A stretch of 17,472 bases of DNA from Promethearchaeota archaeon (lineage in GTDB: Archaea; Asgardarchaeota; Lokiarchaeia; Sigynarchaeales; SOKP01), in the NCBI GenBank assembly GCA_016839845.1, contig JAEOTL010000186.1, positions 1 through 17,472 of the forward strand, written 5' to 3'. A program made the translations under genes and the position numbers. The notes under the pieces are model-generated. The model saw only the letters and a program-made list of their open reading frames with translations. It did not search any database and had not been told where the DNA came from. This document shows positions 5,745 through 13,217 of this stretch, one piece after another (position 1 is the first letter of the stretch; the number at the start of each line of letters is the position of its first letter).

Positions 5745-6431
5745 CTAAATCATTTCAGATTCAGGCTGAGTGAAATCGAGTTCAATTTCTCGCTTAATTT
5801 TTTTCTTAACATAGATTTTCTTTTCTTCCTTAGAATCCCCATTTTCCTTGTCTTTTTTTACAATATCCCACACTATGCTTATAACGAGGAGAAACGAGAC
5901 AATCACTAGAAGAGGGATGAGTAACCCTGAATCCGTTAAAATTATTTTTACCCACCCAATATATGGAATTCTACCTACCACAACCCCAATAATCTTAGTT
6001 TCTGGGACCCATTCACTATCTGGGTTGACATTAGCATCACCCTTCGTGAGAAAAAACCAACCATTATCATATTTCTTGTCAATAACTCGATGAACAATGG
6101 GATCGTTAGGTGCATGGATCCATCCTGGAATACCTCGAGCATCAAAAACTATTATATCCCCTTCTTTTCCTACAATGGTCCCATTCCTTATATCCTCAGC
6201 ATCCCTTCCTTTTAAGAATAACAGATCTCCCTTATGGAGATTCGGTTCCATACTCCCTGAAATCACAACAACCATAGGAGTATTAGTGTTTAATGCTATT
6301 TGCATAACAAAATAAACAAGAAACGCTCCAGAAAAGGCAAGAACTAGTAATATTGCAGTAACAATTATTTTCCTTTTTGTTGAGTGCTCTTTTGTTTGTT
6401 CGGTTGGGGCTTTAATTTTTTTTTTTTCCAT
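5745..6431 (-). CDS. Signal peptidase I, archaeal/ER (Sec11) type
   Basis: A 228-residue membrane protease that removes signal peptides from exported proteins at the outer face of the membrane. Membrane span 1 is at about 21-46. The catalytic serine is S60 in 'VISGSMEP'. 'IVHRVI' supplies H114 in place of the bacterial lysine, which marks the archaeal/ER branch. 'KGDANVNPD' supplies the acidic residues D132 and D138. A second span lies at about 168-190 and is followed by a highly charged cytosolic tail (191-228) rich in Lys and Glu. Bacterial LepB-type features are missing. The ATG at 6431 has no clear ribosome site; a 245-base divergent region separates it from the zinc-ribbon gene. A small two-span membrane protein lies just downstream on the same strand and may be co-expressed. 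Confidence 0.9.
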   Translation of the reverse strand: MEKKKIKAPTEQTKEHSTKRKIIVTAILLVLAFSGAFLVYFVMQIALNTNTPMVVVISGSMEPNLHKGDLLFLKGRDAEDIRNGTIVGKEGDIIVFDARGIPGWIHAPNDPIVHRVIDKKYDNGWFFLTKGDANVNPDSEWVPETKIIGVVVGRIPYIGWVKIILTDSGLLIPLLVIVSFLLVISIVWDIVKKDKENGDSKEEKKIYVKKKIKREIELDFTQPESEMI

Positions 6432-6630
6432 CTATTAAAACAAACTGTCTTTTGGACTATTAAATAATAAGCCAAATTTAAATGTTCTACTTACTTTTTA
6501 CTATATTACGTAATTTCGTGGTTAAAAACAACTAACAAAGTTTTTAGAATACGGATTTTTGATTAATGTCGACAATTTTCCAAGAAAATTGCATTAATAT
6601 TTTAAACAATAGATAATTGATTATTATCAT

Positions 6631-6640
6631 TCTATATATC
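6631..6640 (+). promoter_or_regulatory. Possible TATA box for the zinc-ribbon gene
   Basis: TCTATATATC lies about 40 bases before the ATG at 6677, predicting a leader of about 15 bases. The surrounding divergent region (6432-6676) is AT-rich and shows no gene. Confidence 0.4.
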
Positions 6641-6676
6641 TCACTCAATAACTATTGTAGAGTTTGGTTCTTCTAA

Positions 6677-7165
6677 ATGCTTGAGAGAACTCATGTAAAG
6701 GTAAATGCTCCAATCAGAGAAGATATAATACGTAATATCATAGAACTTATTAATTTAAAGGGTTATACGATCGAAATAAAAGATGCACAACAGTTTCTTG
6801 AGAATTTTCAAGCAAAGTACAACAGATTACCAAGAAATGAGGAGATTGAGGCTATTTGTAAAGGATACATCATCATGGTAAATGAAGATTATCTTATGGA
6901 GAAAACGAGTGTTCTTCATGGGACAGAACCATTTTCAGAAAAGAATAATCTACAATCCGGTGAAATTGAAGATTATTCAGAATCCGATTCTGAAAGTATT
7001 ACCAAAGATATTATTGAATCCCCCATTGGACGCAGAATGTGCCCAAGTTGCGGAGAAAAGGGATCAATTCGAGAAGTAACTGATAAAACTGTTCTAATTC
7101 TTGACTACCCTCGTATTTACGGCAAAAAAAAATACTGTTGCAGATGTGCCTATGAGTGGAAGTAA
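6677..7165 (+). CDS. Uncharacterised protein with C-terminal zinc ribbon
   Basis: A 162-residue protein of unknown function. Residues 1-80 look helical and charged ('RNIIELINLKGYTIEI', 'AQQFLENFQAKYNRLP', 'EEIEAICKGYIIMV'). Residues 88-115 are an acidic, Ser-rich linker. The C-terminus is a putative zinc ribbon: 'CPSCGEKG' (122-129) and 'CCRCAYEW' (154-161) give two C-x2-C pairs (C122/C125 and C154/C157; C155 is an extra cysteine) about 30 residues apart, with 'ILDYPRIYGKKKY' between them. The ribbon resembles those of archaeal transcription or RNA-processing factors, but no catalytic motif is seen. It stands between divergent signal peptidase and the lipid kinase gene, the latter starting 112 bases later with its own ribosome site. 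I do not recognise the family. Confidence 0.7.
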   Translation: MLERTHVKVNAPIREDIIRNIIELINLKGYTIEIKDAQQFLENFQAKYNRLPRNEEIEAICKGYIIMVNEDYLMEKTSVLHGTEPFSEKNNLQSGEIEDYSESDSESITKDIIESPIGRRMCPSCGEKGSIREVTDKTVLILDYPRIYGKKKYCCRCAYEWK

Positions 7166-7265
7166 CAAAAACTTAAAATCCTATTAAAAATGTAGCCTTA
7201 AATATACTTCTATACAAAGTCTTATCATAATTATTTAAAATTTCGAAATCAATTATCTAAAAACT

Positions 7266-7273
7266 GAGCTGAT
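7266..7273 (+). promoter_or_regulatory. Ribosome-binding site of the lipid kinase gene
   Basis: GAGCTGAT differs by one base from the GAGGTGAT complement of the archaeal 16S rRNA tail and lies four bases before the ATG at 7278, supporting that start. Confidence 0.45.
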
Positions 7274-7277
7274 AAAA

Positions 7278-8234
7278 ATGGTTGATTATGCAATAATTTA
7301 CAATCCAATTGCGGGAACGCCTCAAAAAGGGAAAAAACCTATAGATATTGTTAGTGAGGAATTAGATAATTTACACATATCTTACCAATTGTTTAAAACT
7401 GAATATGCTGGGCATGCAATAGAATTAGCAGAATCGTTATCAAAAGAAGGATTTCGTGTGATCGGGGCGGGAGGTGACGGAACCTGCAATGAAGTTCTTC
7501 ATGGAGTAGTGACTTCTAATTCAGGTGCATTGGTTGGGTTTATCCCGATGGGATCGGGAAATGATGTTCCCGCAGTAATAGGTATTAAACCGGATATTAA
7601 AAGGGCTTGCGAAATAATTGCTGAGGATTTCACTGGAAAATCGGATATAGGTTTAGCACTCAAGGACGATGGGATTAGAAGATATTTCCTTGGTGTGGGA
7701 AGTCAGGGATTTGATGCAGAAGTTGCTCGAAGAGCTAATGAGAACAAAGAGAAAAATTATAATGCAATTGTCCTAAAAGCATTGTTTGCGTGGAGAAGCA
7801 AAGAAATTAGAGTTACAATGGATAGTGATACTTTCGAAGGAAAAGCTAATTTGGTCGCAGTAGGGAATGGTGGATCATATGGGGGTGGGATGTATGTATG
7901 TCAAAAGGCCATGGTTGATGACGGTTTGTTTGATATTAGTATAGTAGACATTAAAAAACTCAAACTATTACTTCAATTTAAAAGAATGTATAGTGGCTCA
8001 TTACTACCCCATCCGAATGTTATCGAACACCAAAGTAAGAAGGTTAGGATTGAGATGGTGAACCCTGAGGATGATCCCTATTTATGTCAGGTTGATGGTG
8101 AAATGTTGGGAGAATTACCTGTTACATATGAAACGATAAAGGATGGATATGAATTTATTCGACCAGAAATAAATGAAGCTGCAGAAGAATTCAAATCAAA
8201 ATATGGTCATTACTATTGGGAATGTGATCATTAG
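7278..8234 (+). CDS. Diacylglycerol-kinase-fold lipid kinase (YegS/DgkB-like)
   Basis: A 318-residue member of the DAGK catalytic superfamily, which phosphorylates a hydroxyl of a lipid (or, in related NAD kinases, of a nucleotide) with ATP. The N-terminal half has 'IYNPIAG' (7-13), the nucleotide-binding 'GAGGDGTCNEVLHG' (63-76) and 'PMGSGND' (90-96). The C-terminal beta domain has 'FLGVGSQGFDAEVARR', 'GNGGSYGGGMYVCQKAMVDDG' split over the central sheet, and 'QVDGEML', the expected conserved Asp-Gly-Glu. There is no membrane span, so it probably acts as a peripheral membrane enzyme. In an archaeon the substrate would be an isoprenoid ether lipid or precursor; this is inference. It ends 27 bases from the convergent M28 gene. 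The family assignment is firm, the substrate is not. Confidence 0.85.
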   Translation: MVDYAIIYNPIAGTPQKGKKPIDIVSEELDNLHISYQLFKTEYAGHAIELAESLSKEGFRVIGAGGDGTCNEVLHGVVTSNSGALVGFIPMGSGNDVPAVIGIKPDIKRACEIIAEDFTGKSDIGLALKDDGIRRYFLGVGSQGFDAEVARRANENKEKNYNAIVLKALFAWRSKEIRVTMDSDTFEGKANLVAVGNGGSYGGGMYVCQKAMVDDGLFDISIVDIKKLKLLLQFKRMYSGSLLPHPNVIEHQSKKVRIEMVNPEDDPYLCQVDGEMLGELPVTYETIKDGYEFIRPEINEAAEEFKSKYGHYYWECDH

Positions 8235-8261
8235 TCATAATCAGCTTTTTTATCCTTCTGG

Positions 8262-9305
8262 TTACCGTTCTGATTTTGCATAATTAATACTTAATATTAC
8301 TATCGATATAGCACCTATAGTTATGATAAAGTATACCAGAATATCTAATTGTGGTTTATCTATATCTACTGTCCATGGATAGTTACCCTCATAATACTGA
8401 TTCAGTGGCTCTAAATAATTGTTATTTATGAATTGTTCAATAGTTCTACCTGTTATCTCAAGACTACTATTAGCAACATTAGTTAAATCATCTTGTACGG
8501 TATGATGATAGGCCCAGTTAGGATTGTTCCAGAAATTTATGATCAAGTCAGCCGAGGGAATTCCAATATCTACAAAGGCCTTGTGATCATCAAGAATTGA
8601 ACCCGTAGTTGGATTGGAAGGAAATTGTGCTGTATATCCTAAACCTCTACCCACGGCAAAGATTTCATCCAATAAAGAAGAAGTTGAGAATCCTTCATCG
8701 ATAAATTGTAAATTCGTACCCCCAACCATGTCAAGTAAAATCATGCATTCTAACGTCTCTGATAATGAGTTATAAAAGTTGTCTATTTCATTTACGAATT
8801 TAATGGAACCTTCAACCCAACTCCACCCATCTATTCCATAATCATTATCAAATCCTTGGTCCTCTGCATCAAAAAATAAAAACCAGATTTGAGCAGATAG
8901 ATCATCCTTATTTTGAAATAAAGAGTTTGCCAATTCAATTAGAACTGCAGAACCGCTTGCTCCGTCATTAGCTCCTGGTACAGGATCAGTTCTGTTCAAA
9001 GGAGAGGGATCACGTGTTGCTCTTGCTCTTGAATCATAATGTGCTCCTAAAATGACAATGTTCTCATGCTGTTCATTCAATTTGAAGAGTATGTTTTGAC
9101 AATCAGTAAGGTGGGTTGTAAAATTATGTTCAACATATGAGAAATTACCATCAATTTCTAAGAACTTAGTGATAAAGTAATTCGCACAATCTATTCTTTC
9201 TTGGGTTCCAGGGATGCGAAAACCTATATCCAATTGATCCTGAACGTATTGATATGCATTATCACCATTAAAAGTTAGATCTGCTTCAACATTTTGAATT
9301 ATCAA
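8262..9305 (-). CDS. M28-family zinc metallopeptidase / glutaminyl-cyclase-like, membrane-anchored
   Basis: The first conventional start, TTG at 9305, gives 347 residues; the true N-terminus is probably upstream (next entry). The M28 fold provides its zinc ligands in order: H89 in 'GAHYDSR', D114 in 'GANDGASG', E148-D149 in 'FFDAEDQG' (general base and ligand), D192 in 'LLDMVGG' and H268 in 'YHHTVQDDLTNV'. The 'DAEDQG' and 'LLDMVGG' forms resemble glutaminyl cyclases and their prokaryotic relatives, so it may be an aminopeptidase or a cyclase. The C-terminus is a membrane span ('LDILVYFIITIGAISIVIL', about 320-338) with a short basic tail. With the upstream hydrophobic segment this predicts an enzyme displayed outside the cell and anchored at its C-terminus. 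Its gene is convergent with the lipid kinase and divergent from the carbohydrate locus. Confidence 0.82.
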   Translation of the reverse strand: MIIQNVEADLTFNGDNAYQYVQDQLDIGFRIPGTQERIDCANYFITKFLEIDGNFSYVEHNFTTHLTDCQNILFKLNEQHENIVILGAHYDSRARATRDPSPLNRTDPVPGANDGASGSAVLIELANSLFQNKDDLSAQIWFLFFDAEDQGFDNDYGIDGWSWVEGSIKFVNEIDNFYNSLSETLECMILLDMVGGTNLQFIDEGFSTSSLLDEIFAVGRGLGYTAQFPSNPTTGSILDDHKAFVDIGIPSADLIINFWNNPNWAYHHTVQDDLTNVANSSLEITGRTIEQFINNNYLEPLNQYYEGNYPWTVDIDKPQLDILVYFIITIGAISIVILSINYAKSER

Positions 9306-9395
9306 GTTATCCTTTGAAAAATACGGTAGAGAAAAAGCAAAAAAGCCAAGAACAATGAAAACACATGGGATTAAGATGTTTGAGTATTTCTTAAT
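9306..9395 (-). other. Probable N-terminal signal-sequence extension of the M28 gene, no standard start codon
   Basis: In frame upstream of TTG 9305 the reading frame stays open to a TAA at about 9407 and encodes 'KKYSNILIPCVFIVLGFF' and then 'AFSLPYFSKDN' before the mature domain: two lysines plus a hydrophobic run, a typical signal peptide. No ATG, GTG or TTG precedes it in frame. The only candidate is ATT at 9395-9393, directly before the two Lys codons, with GGTG seven bases upstream as a possible ribosome site. A sequence error is the other explanation: an out-of-frame ATG overlaps this spot. Confidence 0.5.
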
Positions 9396-9510
9396 GCATA
9401 AACACCATTAAATGTTAGAGTCCGAAAATAGGGAATTTAGTAATTTTCTTTAATATCAAAATCTTTATTTTTTTAAATAATATTTTATTCATAAAAAAGG
9501 GGATGCTGAA
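9396..9510. promoter_or_regulatory. Divergent promoter region between M28 and the carbohydrate locus
   Basis: AT-rich. On the plus strand a T-run followed by TTTTAAATAATATTTT (about 9470-9486) could be the TATA region of the GH3 gene, and GGGGAT at 9499-9504 is a likely ribosome site six bases before its ATG. No operator-like repeat is evident. Confidence 0.35.
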
Positions 9511-11541
9511 ATGAGTAAAGATTTAGAAAATTCTGAATTATCAAAATTACCATTTATGAATGCCAATCTTAATCTAGAAGAGAGAGTAAAGGATTTACTT
9601 GGTAGATTAACTTTAGAAGAAAAATTTACGTTATCCTCGGGGATTAATTCTTGGTGGACACAACAAATAGAGAGATTAGGTATTAAGTCTTTTGAAATGC
9701 ATGATGGACCCCATGGTGTGCGAGTAGGACGACAAGGTGGAATAAAATCTACTTATTTTCCTTCAGCTATCTGTCGAGCCGCCTCTTGGAATCTTGATTT
9801 GTCCAAGAAATTTGGGGTAGCAATTGCTCAAGAACTATTAGATGTAGGAGCACATATGCTACTCGCACCTGGAATTAATATTCAAAGAACCCCTATGTGT
9901 GGTCGAACATTCGAATATCAATCTGAAGATCCGTATTTAAATAAGAAATTAGCCGTGGTCACTGTAAAAGGAGTTCAGAGTCAAAAAATAGCTGCTTGTA
10001 TAAAACATTTCATTTGTAACAATCAAGAAAGAAATCGATTCACAGTTGATTCAGTAGTCAGTGAAAGAGCTCTGCAAGAGATTTACTACCCCGCTTTTAA
10101 AGCAGCAGTTCAAGAAGCAGATGCATGGTCAGTAATGAGTTGTTATAATAAAGTAAACGGAATTTATGGTTCAGAACATGAATATCTTCTAAGAAAGGTA
10201 CTAATGGATGAATGGGGTTTTAGAGGATTTGTCGTTTCAGATTGGGGGGCTACTAGATATATTATGAGCCCAGAAAGTTGTATAAATGCGGGATTAACCC
10301 TTGAAATGCCATTAGCGATCAAATATGAAATCCAAAGTTTATCCAAAGCTTATGAAGACCAAAAATTTACAGAAGAATCACTTAATGATAATATCAGCCG
10401 ATTATTGAGGGTGATGTTTCTGGTGGGGCTTTTTGATGACGAAAGTGCTTTACCAAAAGGTAGTCGAAATACTCCTGAACATCAAGCTTTAGCTCGTGAA
10501 ATCGCGGAAGAAGGGATTGTACTACTAAAGAATGAAGGAAATTTACTACCCTTAAATATAACACAAATTAATAGAATTGCGGTAATCGGACCAACAGCAA
10601 ATAAAAGAACGTATTTAGGTGCTGGTAGTTCTACGAATTTTCCTCCCTACGAAATTAAGCCAATTGAAGGAATACTGGAAAAGTGTAAAGAGAGAGTAGA
10701 AGTAATTAAGGAACCTTCAGAGTCAGACATAACAATAATTTTTGCAGGATTAAGACATAAGAAGGGGATGGATGTGGAAGGGGATGATAAAGACTTTTTT
10801 GAATTACCTGAAAAACAGATAACACTTATTAATAACACTGTGAAGGAAAATCCGAAAACGATTGTAGTCCTTACAGGTGGTAGCCCAATTTCAATGATTG
10901 AATGGATTGAGAAGGTTCCTACTGTGGTACAGGCATGGTATGGTGGAATGGAATCGGGTCGCGCTATAGCAAATATTATTTTTGGTGATGTAAATCCTTC
11001 AGGAAAATTACCTGTTACCTTTCCCAGAATGCTTTCAGATTCACCCGCACATACTTCTGAGAAAACATATCCCGGTGATGAGAAAGTTTTTTATAATGAG
11101 GGGATATTTGTAGGATATCGTCATTTTGATACCAAAAATATAGAACCTCTATTTCCTTTCGGTTATGGATTGTCTTATACTAAATTCACGTACGAGAACA
11201 TTAAGATAAACCCTGATAAAATATCCAGCGGTGACCCCTTTTACGTATCATTAGATATTACAAATTCTGGAGAGCAGCTTGGGGCGGAAGTTATCCAATT
11301 ATATATCCAAGATGTTGAATGCAGTGTAGAAAGACCTCTCAAAGAGCTTAAAGGATTTAAAAAGGTAAAATTAGATCCGAAAGAGAAGAAAACGGTTAGA
11401 TTTGAATTGACAAATGATGATCTTTCCTTCTTTGATGAAAATAGTAATTGTTGGATCACTGAGAAAGGTTTATTCAAAATTCTCATTGGAAGCTCATCAC
11501 GAGATATTAGATTACAAGGAGAGATTGAATATCTTGGTTAA
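9511..11541 (+). CDS. Glycoside hydrolase family 3 (beta-glucosidase-like)
   Basis: A 676-residue GH3 enzyme, which cleaves terminal beta-linked sugars with retention. The N-terminal barrel has 'MHDGPHGVR' (63-71), 'LLAPGINIQRTPMCGRTFEY' (117-136), 'CIKHFICNNQERNR' (163-176), 'SERALQEIYYPAF' (184-196) and 'GFVVSDWGA' (239-247) with the nucleophile D244. The alpha/beta sandwich domain follows from 'AEEGIVLLKNEGNLLPL' and contains 'AVIGPTANKRTYLGAGSS' and 'VQAWYGGMESGRAIANIIFG'. 'NEGIFVGYRHFD' and 'PLFPFGYGLSYTKF' lead to a C-terminal fibronectin-III-like domain. No PA14 insertion is present, so it is the shorter three-domain form. There is no signal peptide, so it is cytosolic and probably acts on imported oligosaccharides. 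It is the first of four same-strand genes. Exact sugar specificity (glucose, xylose, N-acetylglucosamine) is not readable. Confidence 0.92.
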   Translation: MSKDLENSELSKLPFMNANLNLEERVKDLLGRLTLEEKFTLSSGINSWWTQQIERLGIKSFEMHDGPHGVRVGRQGGIKSTYFPSAICRAASWNLDLSKKFGVAIAQELLDVGAHMLLAPGINIQRTPMCGRTFEYQSEDPYLNKKLAVVTVKGVQSQKIAACIKHFICNNQERNRFTVDSVVSERALQEIYYPAFKAAVQEADAWSVMSCYNKVNGIYGSEHEYLLRKVLMDEWGFRGFVVSDWGATRYIMSPESCINAGLTLEMPLAIKYEIQSLSKAYEDQKFTEESLNDNISRLLRVMFLVGLFDDESALPKGSRNTPEHQALAREIAEEGIVLLKNEGNLLPLNITQINRIAVIGPTANKRTYLGAGSSTNFPPYEIKPIEGILEKCKERVEVIKEPSESDITIIFAGLRHKKGMDVEGDDKDFFELPEKQITLINNTVKENPKTIVVLTGGSPISMIEWIEKVPTVVQAWYGGMESGRAIANIIFGDVNPSGKLPVTFPRMLSDSPAHTSEKTYPGDEKVFYNEGIFVGYRHFDTKNIEPLFPFGYGLSYTKFTYENIKINPDKISSGDPFYVSLDITNSGEQLGAEVIQLYIQDVECSVERPLKELKGFKKVKLDPKEKKTVRFELTNDDLSFFDENSNCWITEKGLFKILIGSSSRDIRLQGEIEYLG

Positions 11542-11561
11542 TTTGGTATAACTAATCGTTA

Positions 11562-11571
11562 TTTTATAAAG
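11562..11571 (+). promoter_or_regulatory. Possible TATA box for the sulfatase gene
   Basis: TTTTATAAAG in the 77-base gap after the GH3 gene predicts transcription from about 11592-11597 and a leader of about 25 bases. It suggests that the locus may not rely on one promoter alone. Confidence 0.35.
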
Positions 11572-11618
11572 CTATTAGAATTACTGATAAAACAAATAAA
11601 TAGTTTTAATATTCGGGG

Positions 11619-13148
11619 ATGGTGAAAATTAGCGAAAAAATGAATGTTTTGTTCATAATAACAGATCAACAGCGTGCGGATCATTTGAGCTGTTCTGGAA
11701 ATCCTATTTTAAAAACACCAAACCTCGATAAATTAGCGAGTGAAGGAGTTCGATTTACTAACGCATTTTGCACTAGTCCTTATTGCATGCCTAATAGAGC
11801 GACACTGCTCACAGGGTTATATCCTAACGTTCATAGGGTAAGGAGTAATGGAATGAGATTATCTGAGGATGTTCCTACAATAACTCAAACCCTTGTAAAT
11901 AGAGGATGGATAACTGCTGCTTTTGGAAAACTACATCATCAATTTAATACATTACCATTTCGAACTGATTATAAATCTACAGAATCTTTTAATGACTGGG
12001 TTTTTTTCCCTGATAAATCTTATCCCGTGAGAAAAAATTTTCCTATTCCTTACTATGGATATCAAGAAGTTGAAACTGTTTTAGGACATGGAGCATGCTT
12101 AGCAGGACATTATTTAGATTGGTTAGAAGAGAGAGCACCTCACCTTGCTAAAAATATGAGAAATCGGTGGAAAGATCTCGCTAACTTTTTTTCCATATTT
12201 TGTGAACATGAGATACCTATTGAACTATATTCTACCACTTATGTAGAAGAACGTACCATCGCATTCCTTGAACGACACGCTAAAGGACATTATGGGAATA
12301 GTCCCTTTTATATACACTGTTCTTTTCCCGATCCTCACCAAAGTGTGTTTCCTCCTGGAAAGTATAGAGATATGTATAAACCTGAAGATATTGAATTACC
12401 TATTAGTTTTGATGATCTTGAAAATTTACGTGCTCATAAATTTCTAGCACCCTATATTAATGTAATGCCTGGTGCAATATTAAGGGAAACAAATGAGGAA
12501 GAAGCTAAGAAATTTACGGCTTTTACTTATGGGACCATCGCACTTATTGATCATAGCATTGGTAAAATCTTAGCCTCATTAGATAAATTAGGATATGCTG
12601 ACAACACATTAGTTATATTTACAAGTGACCATGGTGACTTTATGGGGGATCACGGACTATTATTCAAAGGACCGGCACCTTTTAATGGTGTACTTCAAAT
12701 ACCACTTATTGTTAAAGCGCCAGGGGTAACAAAACCAGCTATTTCAGATTCATTAATAAGTTCGATTGATCTACCAAAAACAATTTTGAGCTTGTTAAAC
12801 ATATATGCGCGGAAGCATCCTCCTGATATGCAAGGATATAATATGACTCCCGTTCTAGAAGATCCAAAGAAGAAAATAAGGGACTCTTGTTTTATAGAGC
12901 ATGATGATGAAGTTGGAGTAATTCAAGCGAGGGTTAGACATTTAATTACCAAAGACTTTAAATTAACCTTATATGAAGGGTTAAGTGATTTTGGAGATAT
13001 ATATGATCGCAAAGCTGATCCCCATGAATTACGTAATTTGTGGGATGAAAGAAATTTTGAAGAAAAACGATTTGAATTAGTAAATAAACTATTACAGGAA
13101 AATCTCAAGGCGCAAACAAAATTCCCGAAAAGATTAGCTGGTACATAA
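11619..13148 (+). CDS. Sulfatase-family hydrolase (type I, formylglycine-dependent)
   Basis: A 509-residue member of the alkaline-phosphatase-like sulfatase family, which removes sulfate esters (some relatives cleave phosphonate or phosphate esters). Seen: 'NVLFIITDQQRAD' (9-21) with D16 and Q17 as metal-site residues; the maturation motif 'CMPNRATLLTG' (56-66), where C56 would become formylglycine and R60 completes C-x-P-x-R; 'GKLHH' (103-107) with K104 and H106; and 'SDHGDFMGDHGLLFKG' (336-351) with D337, H338 and K350. The motif has Asn at the fourth place, where Ser or Ala is usual. The C-terminus has the familiar 'ELRNLWDE' ending. No signal peptide is present, which is unusual for sulfatases and points to the cytosol. 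Translation may start at the ATG at 11619 or at the second Met (11640), which would begin 'MNVLFIITDQQ' like many relatives. No maturase gene is in the window. Confidence 0.88.
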   Translation: MVKISEKMNVLFIITDQQRADHLSCSGNPILKTPNLDKLASEGVRFTNAFCTSPYCMPNRATLLTGLYPNVHRVRSNGMRLSEDVPTITQTLVNRGWITAAFGKLHHQFNTLPFRTDYKSTESFNDWVFFPDKSYPVRKNFPIPYYGYQEVETVLGHGACLAGHYLDWLEERAPHLAKNMRNRWKDLANFFSIFCEHEIPIELYSTTYVEERTIAFLERHAKGHYGNSPFYIHCSFPDPHQSVFPPGKYRDMYKPEDIELPISFDDLENLRAHKFLAPYINVMPGAILRETNEEEAKKFTAFTYGTIALIDHSIGKILASLDKLGYADNTLVIFTSDHGDFMGDHGLLFKGPAPFNGVLQIPLIVKAPGVTKPAISDSLISSIDLPKTILSLLNIYARKHPPDMQGYNMTPVLEDPKKKIRDSCFIEHDDEVGVIQARVRHLITKDFKLTLYEGLSDFGDIYDRKADPHELRNLWDERNFEEKRFELVNKLLQENLKAQTKFPKRLAGT

Positions 13149-13217
13149 ACTAAAAATCGAAAAGTGGTAAGTGATATGAATAAGTTTAAAATTTACGGTT
13201 CTAAGTAATTTATAATT

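Noticed and set aside
13176..13208. A ten-codon mini-frame (MNKFKIYGSK) before the URO-D gene with GTGGTAAGTGAT upstream, possibly a leader peptide.
   Set aside because: It is too short to distinguish from chance, has no regulatory codon run or hairpin, and overlaps a plausible TATA element for the URO-D gene.
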